A stretch of 64,000 nucleotides of DNA, from contig NZ_JAPWDU010000001.1 in assembly GCF_027257155.1 (NCBI RefSeq), positions 186,001-250,000 of the forward strand, given 5' to 3'. The notes beneath the pieces were generated by a model. That model saw nothing but the letters and a program-made list of their open reading frames with translations. It searched no databases and was not told where the DNA came from. Both the position numbers and the translations under genes were made by a program. Numbering within the stretch: position 1 is the stretch's first letter; each line of letters opens with the position of its first letter. Positions 16,326-25,383 of the stretch are shown piece after piece. The stretch is from Cerasicoccus sp. TK19100. Lineage in GTDB: Bacteria; Verrucomicrobiota; Verrucomicrobiia; Opitutales; Cerasicoccaceae.

Positions 16326-18335
16326 ATGAGCATTATCGACTGGGGAATCGTCACGGTATTCCTCCTGGCTCTCATGGGTTTGGTGCTTTACTCGCGTCGC
16401 TACATGCGCGGGGTGGCGGACTACCTCGTGGCGAATCGCTGCGCCGGTCGTTACCTGCTGACGCTTTCAGAAGGGATTGCCGGGCTCGGCGCGATCACGA
16501 TTGTCGGTGCCTTTGAAATCACCTACCAGGCGGGCTTCGTGCCGATTTGGTGGAGCTATTTTCTCTCGCCGCTTGGCTTGATCATTGCGCTTTCGGGTTT
16601 CGTCATTTACCGCTTTCGTCAGACGCGATCCATGACAATGCCGCAGTTTATCGAGATGCGCTACAGCCGCCGCTTTCGTGTCTTTTGCGGCTTGCTGGCC
16701 TTTCTGTCCGGCCTGATTAACTATGGCGTTTTCCCGGCGATTACCGCGCGGTTTTTTATCCACTTCTGCCAGTTGCCGGATGTGGTCATGCTGTTCGGGA
16801 CACCGGTTGCGGTTTTCCCCGTGGTCATGGCAATTGAGTTGCTGATCGCGTTGCTCTTTGTTTTTCTTGGCGGGCAGATTACGGTGCTGTTGACGGATTT
16901 TGCGCAGTCAATGTTCAGCCTAATCGCGTTCATGGTAATCCTCTTTTGTCTGCTATGGATGTTTGACTGGGGCGACATCATTACCGGTCTTCAGATGCGG
17001 CCAGCCGGCCAGTCCATGATCAATCCTTTCGAAGCTGACGGCATGGCGGATTTCAATATCGGCTACTACCTGATTGGCGTGTTCATGGTTGTTTACACCA
17101 CGCGCGCATGGCAGGGCAGCAGCGCCTACAATGCCTCCGCGCGCTCACCCCATGAGGCGCGGATGGCGGGCATCTTGGGAAACTGGCGGGCCATGGCGCA
17201 AGGGATGGCCATGCTGCTGATGCCCCTGTGTGTGTTTGCCGTGTTGCACAATCCGATCTTCAGCGAACAGGCTGCGGAAATTACCCGGGATCTTAGCCAA
17301 TTCAGCGAACCGGCTATTCGCCATCAAATGACGGTGCCGGTTGGTTTGCAGCACATTTTGCCGATTGGCGTAACGGGTTTACTGGCGGCGGTGATTGTGG
17401 CAGCGGCCGTGAGCACGGATAATACTTACCTTCACTCTTGGAGTAGTATCTTTATTCAGGATGTAATTTTACCCTTTCGGAAAAAGCCACTCAGCATGAA
17501 ACAGCATATCCTGCTGCTGCGGTGTGGGTTGCTGGGCGTGGCGTTTTTTGCGTGGTGCTTTAGTATGATCTTTCCTCTGCGAGATTATATCTACATGTTT
17601 TTCGATATCACGGGGGCAATCTTTCTGGGCGGCGCGGGCTCGGTCATTATTGGCGGACTATACTGGAAGCGTGGCACGACTGCGGGTGCTTGGGCGGCCA
17701 TGATCATTGGCGCATCGTTCTCTGCTGGCGGGCTGATGCTTCAGTCTTACTGGTCGGAGATTGCGCCGGTTTTGCTTAAGTGGTTTCCTGATAACTTTGT
17801 ATTGCAAAGTATTGCTGATGATTTCCCTTTCAATGGGCGCCAGATGATGTTCTTCGCGATGTTGTGCGCGATCGTAGGCTATGTGGCATTCTCACTCCTT
17901 CAAAACCACGCCCATAACATGGATAAGCTTTTGCACCGCGGCGAATACCGGCGCGCAGATGATCCGTCGGTGGAGAAGCCACTGAAGTCCTGGCGCAGCC
18001 TGGGCATGGGGCCGGAATTTACCAAGTGGGACATGGTCATTTACATTGGCACCATTCTGTGGGTGATAGGCTGGTGGTGCGTCTTCCTGATCGGCAGCGC
18101 CATTAATCTCGCGGTCGGGGTCAGTGAGGAAACCTGGATTGCGTTCTGGAAAGTGAACCTCTGGATATCCGTCATCCTGGGCATCTTTACCACGGCGTGG
18201 TTTATCTACGGAGGAGTTGGTGACGTGCGCCGTATGTTTGTTGACTTAAATCAAGCGACGCTGGATGCGGCTGATGATGGTGTAGTCATAGACGGCATGA
18301 ATGCCGACGATTTGCATCAGCGCGATGATGTATGA
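16326..18335 (+). CDS. Sodium:solute symporter (SSS) family transporter
   Basis: 669 residues with about 14 hydrophobic helices. The early segment DYLVANRCAGRYLLTLSEGIAGLGAITIVGAFEITYQAGF is typical of the SSS fold (LeuT-type inverted repeats); a later TTDNTYLHS-like stretch, VSTDNTYLHSWSSIF, marks the second sodium-site region. A good ribosome site AAGGA lies at 16312-16316. It shares extensive similarity with the transporter at 40944. As the last gene of the GH114 operon it probably imports the released amino sugar or short oligosaccharide across the inner membrane with Na+ (inference). Confidence 0.88.
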   Translation: MSIIDWGIVTVFLLALMGLVLYSRRYMRGVADYLVANRCAGRYLLTLSEGIAGLGAITIVGAFEITYQAGFVPIWWSYFLSPLGLIIALSGFVIYRFRQTRSMTMPQFIEMRYSRRFRVFCGLLAFLSGLINYGVFPAITARFFIHFCQLPDVVMLFGTPVAVFPVVMAIELLIALLFVFLGGQITVLLTDFAQSMFSLIAFMVILFCLLWMFDWGDIITGLQMRPAGQSMINPFEADGMADFNIGYYLIGVFMVVYTTRAWQGSSAYNASARSPHEARMAGILGNWRAMAQGMAMLLMPLCVFAVLHNPIFSEQAAEITRDLSQFSEPAIRHQMTVPVGLQHILPIGVTGLLAAVIVAAAVSTDNTYLHSWSSIFIQDVILPFRKKPLSMKQHILLLRCGLLGVAFFAWCFSMIFPLRDYIYMFFDITGAIFLGGAGSVIIGGLYWKRGTTAGAWAAMIIGASFSAGGLMLQSYWSEIAPVLLKWFPDNFVLQSIADDFPFNGRQMMFFAMLCAIVGYVAFSLLQNHAHNMDKLLHRGEYRRADDPSVEKPLKSWRSLGMGPEFTKWDMVIYIGTILWVIGWWCVFLIGSAINLAVGVSEETWIAFWKVNLWISVILGIFTTAWFIYGGVGDVRRMFVDLNQATLDAADDGVVIDGMNADDLHQRDDV

Positions 18336-18408
18336 GAGGCTGATTGCCAGAGAGATCCTGGTTTGGCATCCAATGTCTTAAAATAGAGATAACATAAAAT
18401 TGCTTGCA

Positions 18409-18555
18409 ATGGATGATCGTTCATCCGATCTCATGGATGCAATGATTACGCCTTCCTTACGTCCGATTCAAACTGATTCGAATGGAAGCAAACGTATTGT
18501 TGGCGCAGCTGCTGGCGTTGTTCTCGGATCTGTGGCTGCGATATCTTTACTGTAG
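18409..18555 (+). CDS. Possible 48-residue single-helix membrane protein
   Basis: A short frame from ATG 18409 to TAG 18555: a polar N-terminal half followed by a Gly/Ala-rich hydrophobic stretch (IVGAAAGVVLGSVAAISLL). It starts 74 bp after the SSS gene. No clear ribosome site is visible. It could be a small membrane protein or chance. Confidence 0.28.
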   Translation: MDDRSSDLMDAMITPSLRPIQTDSNGSKRIVGAAAGVVLGSVAAISLL

Positions 18556-18654
18556 AGGCTTGGTCAGAATTTTATGTGGCAACCTGCTATGTGATATTAT
18601 TTATTCATATGGGAATTCGTTGGGTGGTCTTCTGTGGTATGACATAGCATACAA

Positions 18655-18775
18655 CTGACGAGTGGTTTGAACAACAAGTTCGAGAGATTTCAGGCTTTTG
18701 ATAGACCGATTCAAGGTTTGGGCGCAGAGGTACCTCATACAAGATCGTGGCAGCAATTTTACCAGAGCATTCTTT
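18655..18775 (+). pseudogene. Remnant of an integrase-type (DDE) transposase
   Basis: Nucleotides here align with parts of the better preserved copy at 56430-57227: GAACAACAAGTTCGAGAG matches the segment near 56798, and ATTTTACCAGAGCATT matches the segment near 56884. Stop codons and gaps break the frame. Only about 120 bp is recognisable. It marks the junction between block A and block B. Confidence 0.55.
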
Positions 18776-18789
18776 TGGCGAAGTTGCAG

Positions 18790-18833
18790 AGCTTCGCTGG
18801 TAGTGGCTACACAGGCTGTTAGCGAAGCTTTTG
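18790..18833 (+). terminator. Terminator-like hairpin in the 18.3-19.1 kb gap
   Basis: AGCTTCGCT (18790-18798) pairs perfectly with AGCGAAGCT (18821-18829), followed by TTTG. The 22-nt loop is long, so function is uncertain. The rest of the gap 18336-19149 holds the small frame, the transposase remnant and the shared motif at 18918. Confidence 0.3.
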
Positions 18834-18917
18834 TATGTCTGGTGGAATACTCCTTATTGTGGTGATGTATCGCCAGTTGGTTAATTTTCTAGGGCTCATC
18901 AGCACAGCGGATATCTA

Positions 18918-18941
18918 GGGGGCGCATTTAATATAAGTTTT
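18918..18941 (+). promoter_or_regulatory. Shared upstream motif, copy 1 (GGGGGCGC...AAGTTTT)
   Basis: A 24-bp stretch, GGGGGCGC-N8-WAAGTTTT, that matches the one at 22214-22237 in 20 of 24 positions. It lies 232 bp before the GH5 gene at 19150. Role unknown; it may be a regulator site or the edge of a repeated segment. Confidence 0.4.
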
Positions 18942-19149
18942 AACCTATGAGGCTAAAGTCTTTGAGGATGCATTTATAAGAGTAGAAGCGTAATGTATTA
19001 ATCGTCTTTATATCCGTCCAAGTAAATTCAACTTACGCCTGTTTTACCGTCACTTTGTAATCATCGGTTTTTCAGCATTAACAAAGCATTTTCTACTTTT
19101 AGGTTCCACTTAGGAGCCTCTACCTCAACCCCAACCCTAGGATTATATC

Positions 19150-22101
19150 ATGTTTAAGCGTCTATCCGCGCTCGGCGCGCTTGTTTTGCTGCCTCTGTCT
19201 GGCACGGCTGAGCAAACGCAGATGTTCGGCGTTAATCTCTCCGGAGCGGAAGATACCAGCGCCTTCCCTGGCTCCGAAGGTACGAATTACATTTACCCCA
19301 AGGAGTCTGAATTGGATTATTTTCACAGTAAGGGGCTTCGGCTTATCCGTTTACCGTTCCGCTGGGAACGCGTCCAGCCCAGCCTTTTCGGCTCACTCAA
19401 CTCAACCGAGCTCGGTTATATCGATGCATTTCTCGACGCTGCTGCGGCGCGAGACATGATGGTTATTCTCGATATGCACAACTATGCTGGGCGCTGGGTG
19501 CCTGGTGAGGACAGCAACCCCAATAAGTCGGGCGAACAGGGTTTCAAGCTTGGTACGACCGAGCTGCCGGTTAGCGCTTTTGGCGACGTCTGGGAAAAGT
19601 TGGCAGCCTACTATAAAGACCGTGATAACATTTGGGCCTATGGATTGATGAACGAGCCCAACGGCGTCTCCACTACTGTATGGCTGAACGCGTGCCAGGA
19701 CGCGGTGGACGGCATTCGTAATGAGGACATGAATAATTACGTCCTGCTGCCGGGCACGTATTACAGCAACGCTCACCGTTGGGATAACCACGGCGAATAT
19801 TTGATCAATGTCGTTGACCCGGCGGACAAGCGCATCTTCGAGGCGCACTCCTATTGGGATAACAATAGCTCTGGACAATACACACAAAGCTACGCGGGCG
19901 GGGGCCACTCAGCCAGCGACGGTGTGAACGACCTCACGGACTTTGTTGACTGGTGCAACGCTAACAACGTTCAAGGTTTTATTGGTGAGTTTGGTGTCCC
20001 GTGGAACGATTCAAACTGGGCTCCGATGCTGGAAAATGCGCTCGACTATATGGCGGCTAACGGCATTAGCGCAACTTACTGGGCAGGCGGTCCGTGGTGG
20101 TCTAATGATTACCCGCTCGACCTTGAACTGGATGAGCGAAACAACGCGCCCCGCTACCCATTGGCGATTCTTCAGCAATACGCTAGCGGCCCGATTGTCA
20201 ATTATGCGCCCGACTTTACGCTCTACCATGACTCTATTACTGGCGGCATGACGGGTGTTTCCTACGCTTACAAGTATGCCGGTTCCGGCGCTACAGTGAA
20301 TGTCAACGAACAGTCTTCTGACACTGATTACACCGGAAGCCGCTCGTTTAAAATAAACTATAGCATCCCATCTGGCTCTACGGGCAATGCGGGCATGCAT
20401 ATCGACGACGGCATCTATCTAGAGGACAACTTTGCCGCGCCCGACCAAGTGCTCTCTTTTTACGTCAAGGGCGATAGCGGCGCAACGCTGAGCCTGAAGG
20501 TCCGCAATGCCGATGGATACCACGGTGCGACGGTCAACATTAGTAACTACGGACCGGCGCTAAGCAGTGACTGGGCGCGTTATGAAATTCCGCTTCAGGA
20601 CTTGATCGGTGGCAATATGACCGGGGAGGGCTTTATGGACCGCATACAATTCGAGCCTGGCCCGCACGACGGATCGTCGCGCAACATTTACATAGATCTG
20701 GTTCGCGTCCAAGGGCCGACTTACATCCCCGGGGCGATGGAAACCACATTGCTTGCCGATGATTTCAATGATGGCGACGCCGATGGTTGGTCATTCGTTG
20801 GTGGCAGTTGGAGTGTCGTTTCAAACGAACTCAAGCAAAACGGTAACAACCCGGACACCATGGCTTGGTTCAATACACCCGAAGCGCTCGGCTGGCACAA
20901 TTACACGATCAATGCCGACCTTCGATCAACTGACAACGATGAGATCGGTTTTGCTTTCTGTGTGCAGGACTCGATGAACTACTACCTGCTGACCATCAGT
21001 AAGCAGTTCGGTCTGTATTATCTGGACGCTGTGGTGGATGGTTCAGTGAACTCGCTCACAACCGCTTCGGGCTCCTACACGACTGGCAGTAGTTTTAATC
21101 TAGAAGTGCGTGTTGAAGATGGCGTGATTACCGTCGATCGCGATGGCTCGACTGTATTTACGTACTCCGACACGACCTTTACGCAGGGGGGCGTTGGCAT
21201 GTATGCCCATAATTGTGACGACGCGTTTTTCGACAATGTGGTGGTTAACGGTTACAGCGGCGAGGCCTTTGACATGCGCGGGCTTGGCGATGTAAATTAC
21301 GGCATTGCTTGCCAAGACGGCGCCACTGGTACGGGTTATATCATGTGGAGCGAAGAAAACGTCTACGACCGCTTTGATCCAGATCCCTACAGCGACAACA
21401 GCTCGAATCTGATTGCGGTTATCTGGGATGGCTCGCAGTGGAGGTATGATAGTAACAGCGCTTATGTCGTCTTCACGCCTGAGGATTCCGATGTGCTGCT
21501 GGCCGAGGTCGATTTCTCTAATGATACGATCACTTCGCTGGAGGGCACGGACGACAAATTCCAAGGAATGACGCGTGGTTTCGAGTCGGGCAATCTAACC
21601 TTTCGGGCCGATCGTTGGCACGGTACATCAAACGACGGCGAATTTACCGTTAGCGGCAGCTTCTTTCGAATCAATGGTGCGTCTACTGCAGGGGAAACGG
21701 TTTCACTTGGCGACGTCAATTACGGCGTTGCCGTGCAAGACTCTGCCACCGGCACAGGCTTCATTATGTGGAGCCAGCAAAACGTATACAGCCGCTTTAA
21801 TCCCGACCCTTACGAAAACAATAGCTCCAACCTGATCGCCGTCGTTTGGAACGGTTCGCAGTGGCAATACGACGACAACTTTGGCCTCAATGTCTTCACG
21901 CCGCAATCGACCGATGTGCTCATCGCTGAGGTTGATTTCACTAACGACACCATTACTTCACTGGAAGGAATCAATGATGTTTATCAGGGCATCGACAGAG
22001 GCTTTGCCTCTGGTGACTTGACGTTCTCGGCAGACGTATGGAAAGGCGGCTCCAATGATGGCGAATTTACGATTGGTGGAACTAGTTTCACCAAGAACTA
22101 A
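19150..22101 (+). CDS. Secreted multidomain GH5 glycoside hydrolase
   Basis: 983 residues; ribosome site AGGA at 19139-19142; signal peptide about 1-20. The GH5 barrel (about 25-345) starts with GVNLSGAED and has the acid/base in LMNEPNG (E169) and the nucleophile in FIGEFGVP (E280), plus ILDMHNY. Then follow a CBM-like beta-sandwich (about 355-525), a LamG-like laminin/concanavalin module (about 532-707), and two tandem repeats of about 130 residues (712-848 and 853-983), each starting LGDVNYG and ending in NDGEFT. GH5 members are mostly beta-1,4-endoglucanases, mannanases or xylanases; the subfamily cannot be fixed here. The gene ends in its own terminator and seems monocistronic. Confidence 0.88.
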   Translation: MFKRLSALGALVLLPLSGTAEQTQMFGVNLSGAEDTSAFPGSEGTNYIYPKESELDYFHSKGLRLIRLPFRWERVQPSLFGSLNSTELGYIDAFLDAAAARDMMVILDMHNYAGRWVPGEDSNPNKSGEQGFKLGTTELPVSAFGDVWEKLAAYYKDRDNIWAYGLMNEPNGVSTTVWLNACQDAVDGIRNEDMNNYVLLPGTYYSNAHRWDNHGEYLINVVDPADKRIFEAHSYWDNNSSGQYTQSYAGGGHSASDGVNDLTDFVDWCNANNVQGFIGEFGVPWNDSNWAPMLENALDYMAANGISATYWAGGPWWSNDYPLDLELDERNNAPRYPLAILQQYASGPIVNYAPDFTLYHDSITGGMTGVSYAYKYAGSGATVNVNEQSSDTDYTGSRSFKINYSIPSGSTGNAGMHIDDGIYLEDNFAAPDQVLSFYVKGDSGATLSLKVRNADGYHGATVNISNYGPALSSDWARYEIPLQDLIGGNMTGEGFMDRIQFEPGPHDGSSRNIYIDLVRVQGPTYIPGAMETTLLADDFNDGDADGWSFVGGSWSVVSNELKQNGNNPDTMAWFNTPEALGWHNYTINADLRSTDNDEIGFAFCVQDSMNYYLLTISKQFGLYYLDAVVDGSVNSLTTASGSYTTGSSFNLEVRVEDGVITVDRDGSTVFTYSDTTFTQGGVGMYAHNCDDAFFDNVVVNGYSGEAFDMRGLGDVNYGIACQDGATGTGYIMWSEENVYDRFDPDPYSDNSSNLIAVIWDGSQWRYDSNSAYVVFTPEDSDVLLAEVDFSNDTITSLEGTDDKFQGMTRGFESGNLTFRADRWHGTSNDGEFTVSGSFFRINGASTAGETVSLGDVNYGVAVQDSATGTGFIMWSQQNVYSRFNPDPYENNSSNLIAVVWNGSQWQYDDNFGLNVFTPQSTDVLIAEVDFTNDTITSLEGINDVYQGIDRGFASGDLTFSADVWKGGSNDGEFTIGGTSFTKN

Positions 22102-22160
22102 CCAAATCGCGGTTATAAGCCAATAGATCAAATTTCATTGAGCATAGGGGTAAATGATAG

Positions 22161-22209
22161 ACCGGACCGGAAGTTTGCAAGGGGTATAGAAGATTTCCGG
22201 TCCGGTTTC
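22161..22209 (+). terminator. Terminator-like hairpin after the GH5 gene
   Basis: ACCGGACCGGAA (22161-22172) pairs perfectly with TTCCGGTCCGGT (22195-22206), followed by TTCC. The T tract is weak. The remaining gap to 22398 holds the second copy of the shared motif. Confidence 0.6.
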
Positions 22210-22213
22210 CTCT

Positions 22214-22237
22214 GGGGGCGCGTTTGATTAAAGTTTT
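22214..22237 (+). promoter_or_regulatory. Shared upstream motif, copy 2
   Basis: Second copy of the 24-bp motif at 18918-18941, with the order GGGGGCGC, then an AT-rich centre, then AAGTTTT. It lies 184 bp before the PEP-CTERM gene at 22398, which suggests joint control with the GH5 gene at 19150. Confidence 0.4.
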
Positions 22238-22397
22238 CGCCCAAGAGGAATAAGTGTTTTAGCGTGAGAATACTCTTAATTCGCCTAGGCTGTAGAATAG
22301 TAGCAGCAGTTCATCCCTTATTCGCCCTTGAGCAATAGATCATTTACAGATATAATACCCTTCAAAATGAAAATTTCACCTCAAACCACAATTCGTT

Positions 22398-23177
22398 ATG
22401 GACGACAATAAAACTAGTATATCCACTCCTATCTTAGCCGCCACATCTTTACTTTTTCTGGTGAGCCAGACTGCTTCCGCGCAGACGCTTATTTCCCAGG
22501 ATTTTGATGGTGGCAGCACCACGCTAAACGGCACCACCCCCACATTTGTTGACGGCAGCCTTAGTGGCACGACTTGGGAAGCGCCATCTTCGGGCTACAG
22601 TTTGGATGGCGTTATTTCTACCAGCAACACGAAGGCGGTGCTTAATATCGGAAGCTTTATTAATGACCAGAAGGGCAATCCCGACGCTATTTTCCAGGTT
22701 TCGGCTACCGTTGACCCTACGGCGGGTGGTGGTAACTGGATCGCAGTGGGCATTTACGGCAGCACCTACAAAATTAATGAAAGCGGAGTCGCTTCGTCTG
22801 CTGGTGTTACGCTTTATCGGGATAACGGCGAAGCAGATGGCTACACAGCTACGCAAAGCGGTGGAACTATTGTTCGTGATAATATTGCGACTGGTCTCAG
22901 TGGCGCTCAAACTTACGGCGTTACTCTCGACCTTACTGAGTGGGATGGAGCCACAAACTTTGGCACGATCACTTTCAATATTGCTGGCAACAGCAGCACA
23001 CCCTATGCTTTTTCTGGTGATGTTTCTTTCGCCGCCATCGGCTTAGGGACGCCTAGCACTGGCACTGGCAACATTACTAGTTTCGAATTTTCGCAAATTC
23101 CCGAACCGCATACCTATTCGTTGATGGTTGGGCTGATGGCTCTCGGCGCATTAGTCATCTATCGTCGTAAGCGATAA
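22398..23177 (+). CDS. PEP-CTERM sorting-domain protein of unknown function
   Basis: 259 residues. An N-terminal hydrophobic segment (about 12-30, ending TASA) acts as signal peptide. The middle is a Gly/Ser/Thr-rich beta protein (starting LISQDFDGGSTT) that resembles many verrucomicrobial PEP-CTERM proteins of concanavalin-like shape. The end, QIPEPHTYSLMVGLMALGALVIYRRKR, is a canonical PEP-CTERM signal with an Arg/Lys cluster. Probably exported and anchored or released by an exosortase system. It has its own terminator at 23243. A role in binding the glycan of block B is inference. Confidence 0.78.
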   Translation: MDDNKTSISTPILAATSLLFLVSQTASAQTLISQDFDGGSTTLNGTTPTFVDGSLSGTTWEAPSSGYSLDGVISTSNTKAVLNIGSFINDQKGNPDAIFQVSATVDPTAGGGNWIAVGIYGSTYKINESGVASSAGVTLYRDNGEADGYTATQSGGTIVRDNIATGLSGAQTYGVTLDLTEWDGATNFGTITFNIAGNSSTPYAFSGDVSFAAIGLGTPSTGTGNITSFEFSQIPEPHTYSLMVGLMALGALVIYRRKR

Positions 23178-23242
23178 TTCCAAATTATTTCATACGCACA
23201 TGCGAGATTGCATGAGAGAGTTTTACTTTCGGTGATCCCGCT

Positions 23243-23273
23243 AAACGCCCGGCGTATGTCCCGGGCGTTTTTC
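23243..23273 (+). terminator. Rho-independent terminator after the PEP-CTERM gene
   Basis: Perfect 10-bp stem AAACGCCCGG (23243-23252) with CCGGGCGTTT (23261-23270), 8-nt loop, then TTC. It ends only 8 bp before the GH115-like start codon. Confidence 0.85.
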
Positions 23274-23280
23274 ATGAATT

Positions 23281-25179
23281 ATGTTCGTTTTAACAGCTGC
23301 TTCTTGTTCCATTCAACTTGATCAGAGTAGCGTGGCGGTAGGCCACGCAGTTCAAGATTTGGCGCGTGATCTTAAAAAGGTATTCGGCGTCACGCCTCGA
23401 TTTGTTGATTCTGGTGAGGGATGTATCCATATTAGTCGAGACGAGACACTCTCGGCCGAAACTTGGCGTATTGGCTGTGGTGAACGCATCCACATTGCTG
23501 GTGGAAACGAGTTGGGTATTATTTACGGCATTTACGCATTCACCCATCGCTATCTGGGTGTAGACCCCCTTTGGTTCTGGAAGGACGCCGAGCCTGAACC
23601 GCAATCGGAGATTGAAATACCTTTCGGTGAAATAGGCTCGGACCCGCCCGTATTTGGCTGGAGAGGGTGGTTCATCAATGACGAAGATTTGCTAGGTCGA
23701 TGGCAAGATAGTGGTAAAACACGCTTTACGAAATGGCCAAAAAGAGAAGAAACGCTGACCGCTGATGACGATGAGTTTTACGAAAAACGTCTGCTCAAAT
23801 ATTACTCGCCGATAATTGCGCCAGAGGTCATGGAAGCGGTATTCGAGGCGTTGCTTCGTCTGGGGGGCAACTTAATTATTCCGGCTTCGTTCATTGATAT
23901 TATGAATCCGGATGAGGCTGCTATCATTGAGGCAGCAGTCTCGCGTGGGCTCTATGTGTCGCAGCATCATGTCGAGCCACTAGGTGTGTCGCATTTCGCT
24001 TACGAGACCTGGTGGTCCGGTCAGAACAAGGTACCTGAGTTCAGCTATCGGGAAGATCCTGAAGCCATGCGTGCTTGCTGGCGCGCCTACGCTCAAGAGT
24101 GGTCACGAGTAGGCGGTGATCACGTGCTTTGGCAGGTCGGATTACGGGGAAGGGGAGATCGCCCTCTTTGGGCGCATGACCCTGAGGCGAAAGCCAGTGC
24201 CGGTAAGTTCATTTCTGGCGCACTCCGTGACCAAATGGAAATTGTAAAAGAGATTGATGCGCGTCCAAATCCGCCTGCGACCATGACGCTATGGCTGGAA
24301 GGCGCAGAGCTAATCGAATCTGGCGTTTTGTTCGTGCCGGAAAACGTCATCGTCGTCTTCGCTGATCACGATTTGACGCAAGAGATGCGCAATGATTTTC
24401 ATACGTTGCCGCGCGAACCTGAGCGTGGATACGGCGTTTATTATCACATTGCAGTGTGGTGCTTTGGTCCGCATTTAGTGCAGGGGGTGCCCCCGGAAAA
24501 GATCGCCACTACAGCCGAACAGGTTGCCGATAAAGGAGACACGGCTTATGCAATTCTCAATGTCGCTAACTTGCGGGAACATAGTCTTGGCGCTCAAGTC
24601 TGGAGCGAACAAGTTTGGCGTCCGGGAGACTTTGAAGCGGAGGCCTTTCTGAGACGCTGGGCACCGCAAGGTACTGCACATCTCTATTTAGATTTCTTTG
24701 AGGCTATGCCTGAACTGCGCTCTGGTTGGCGTCTTTACGACGGCTGTGTCCGTACCTTCATCAATAAAATAGTACGCTCAGCAGTCAGTGGCGAACCGCT
24801 TCCAGAGGTTGTCAGCGAATACACCGTCAAGCAGCCAACTGATCTTAAAGCTAAGCTAAACGAAGCGATCCACCAATTCGATATGCTTTTGCCTTTGGTG
24901 CAAGCCGCGGCGCTTCATAATCCAAATAGAGCATCTTTCTTGCGAGCGAACTTGGTTACGCAAGCATCAATCATGCGAGGCTTATATCGCGCTTTACTTG
25001 CGTTGCTTGATGATGAGCCGGATTTTTCCGCGGCCGCCAGTTCGCTCCGTGAAGCCATGAGTGTGCTGGCTAGTTCTGAGCAAGGGCGTTGGAGAAACTG
25101 GTATCTCGGTGACACGAAAGTTGGACTGCATGCGCTAGCAGAATCGCTGGAAAGTGCATATATTCTCACTGCGCGCTGA
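23281..25179 (+). CDS. GH115-like alpha-glucuronidase
   Basis: 632 residues. The N-terminal part (1-100) resembles the small alpha/beta domain before many barrels (AVGHAVQDLARDLKKVFG). The motif VFGWRGWFINDEDLLGRW (W127, N133, D134, E135) matches the N-D-E signature of GH115, followed by a barrel (about 105-450) and a helical tail. Family enzymes remove (4-O-methyl-)glucuronic acid from xylan. Typical GH115 proteins are longer (about 800-1000 residues) and exported; here no signal peptide is seen and the start lies 8 bp after a terminator, with no clear ribosome site or room for a promoter. It could be cytoplasmic or have lost its 5' end. The glucuronate operon at 35-39 kb would use its product. 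Confidence 0.65.
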   Translation: MFVLTAASCSIQLDQSSVAVGHAVQDLARDLKKVFGVTPRFVDSGEGCIHISRDETLSAETWRIGCGERIHIAGGNELGIIYGIYAFTHRYLGVDPLWFWKDAEPEPQSEIEIPFGEIGSDPPVFGWRGWFINDEDLLGRWQDSGKTRFTKWPKREETLTADDDEFYEKRLLKYYSPIIAPEVMEAVFEALLRLGGNLIIPASFIDIMNPDEAAIIEAAVSRGLYVSQHHVEPLGVSHFAYETWWSGQNKVPEFSYREDPEAMRACWRAYAQEWSRVGGDHVLWQVGLRGRGDRPLWAHDPEAKASAGKFISGALRDQMEIVKEIDARPNPPATMTLWLEGAELIESGVLFVPENVIVVFADHDLTQEMRNDFHTLPREPERGYGVYYHIAVWCFGPHLVQGVPPEKIATTAEQVADKGDTAYAILNVANLREHSLGAQVWSEQVWRPGDFEAEAFLRRWAPQGTAHLYLDFFEAMPELRSGWRLYDGCVRTFINKIVRSAVSGEPLPEVVSEYTVKQPTDLKAKLNEAIHQFDMLLPLVQAAALHNPNRASFLRANLVTQASIMRGLYRALLALLDDEPDFSAAASSLREAMSVLASSEQGRWRNWYLGDTKVGLHALAESLESAYILTAR

Positions 25180-25383
25180 GTGCGCAGGGGGTGTTCGTGA
25201 TTCAGAAAGTTTCATTTTGCGTCGGTTTTCTGGATGAAATGACATCAGCCAGAGGACTCAAGGCACCATTACCAATCAGGAATTGGCCAGGCAACTAATT
25301 GCGCAGGCTAGCTTTTGCCATTAAACGTAGCAAGGGGCACTATTTAATCAGTCTCAAATCTTCACGCCTTAGCAGTATTCATT

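Noticed and set aside
18396-18414. Short ATTGC/GCAAT inverted repeat as a further TTGCT-type operator
   Set aside because: The spacing (2 bp) and flanks do not match the 15-bp palindrome of block C and it does not precede a convincing gene.
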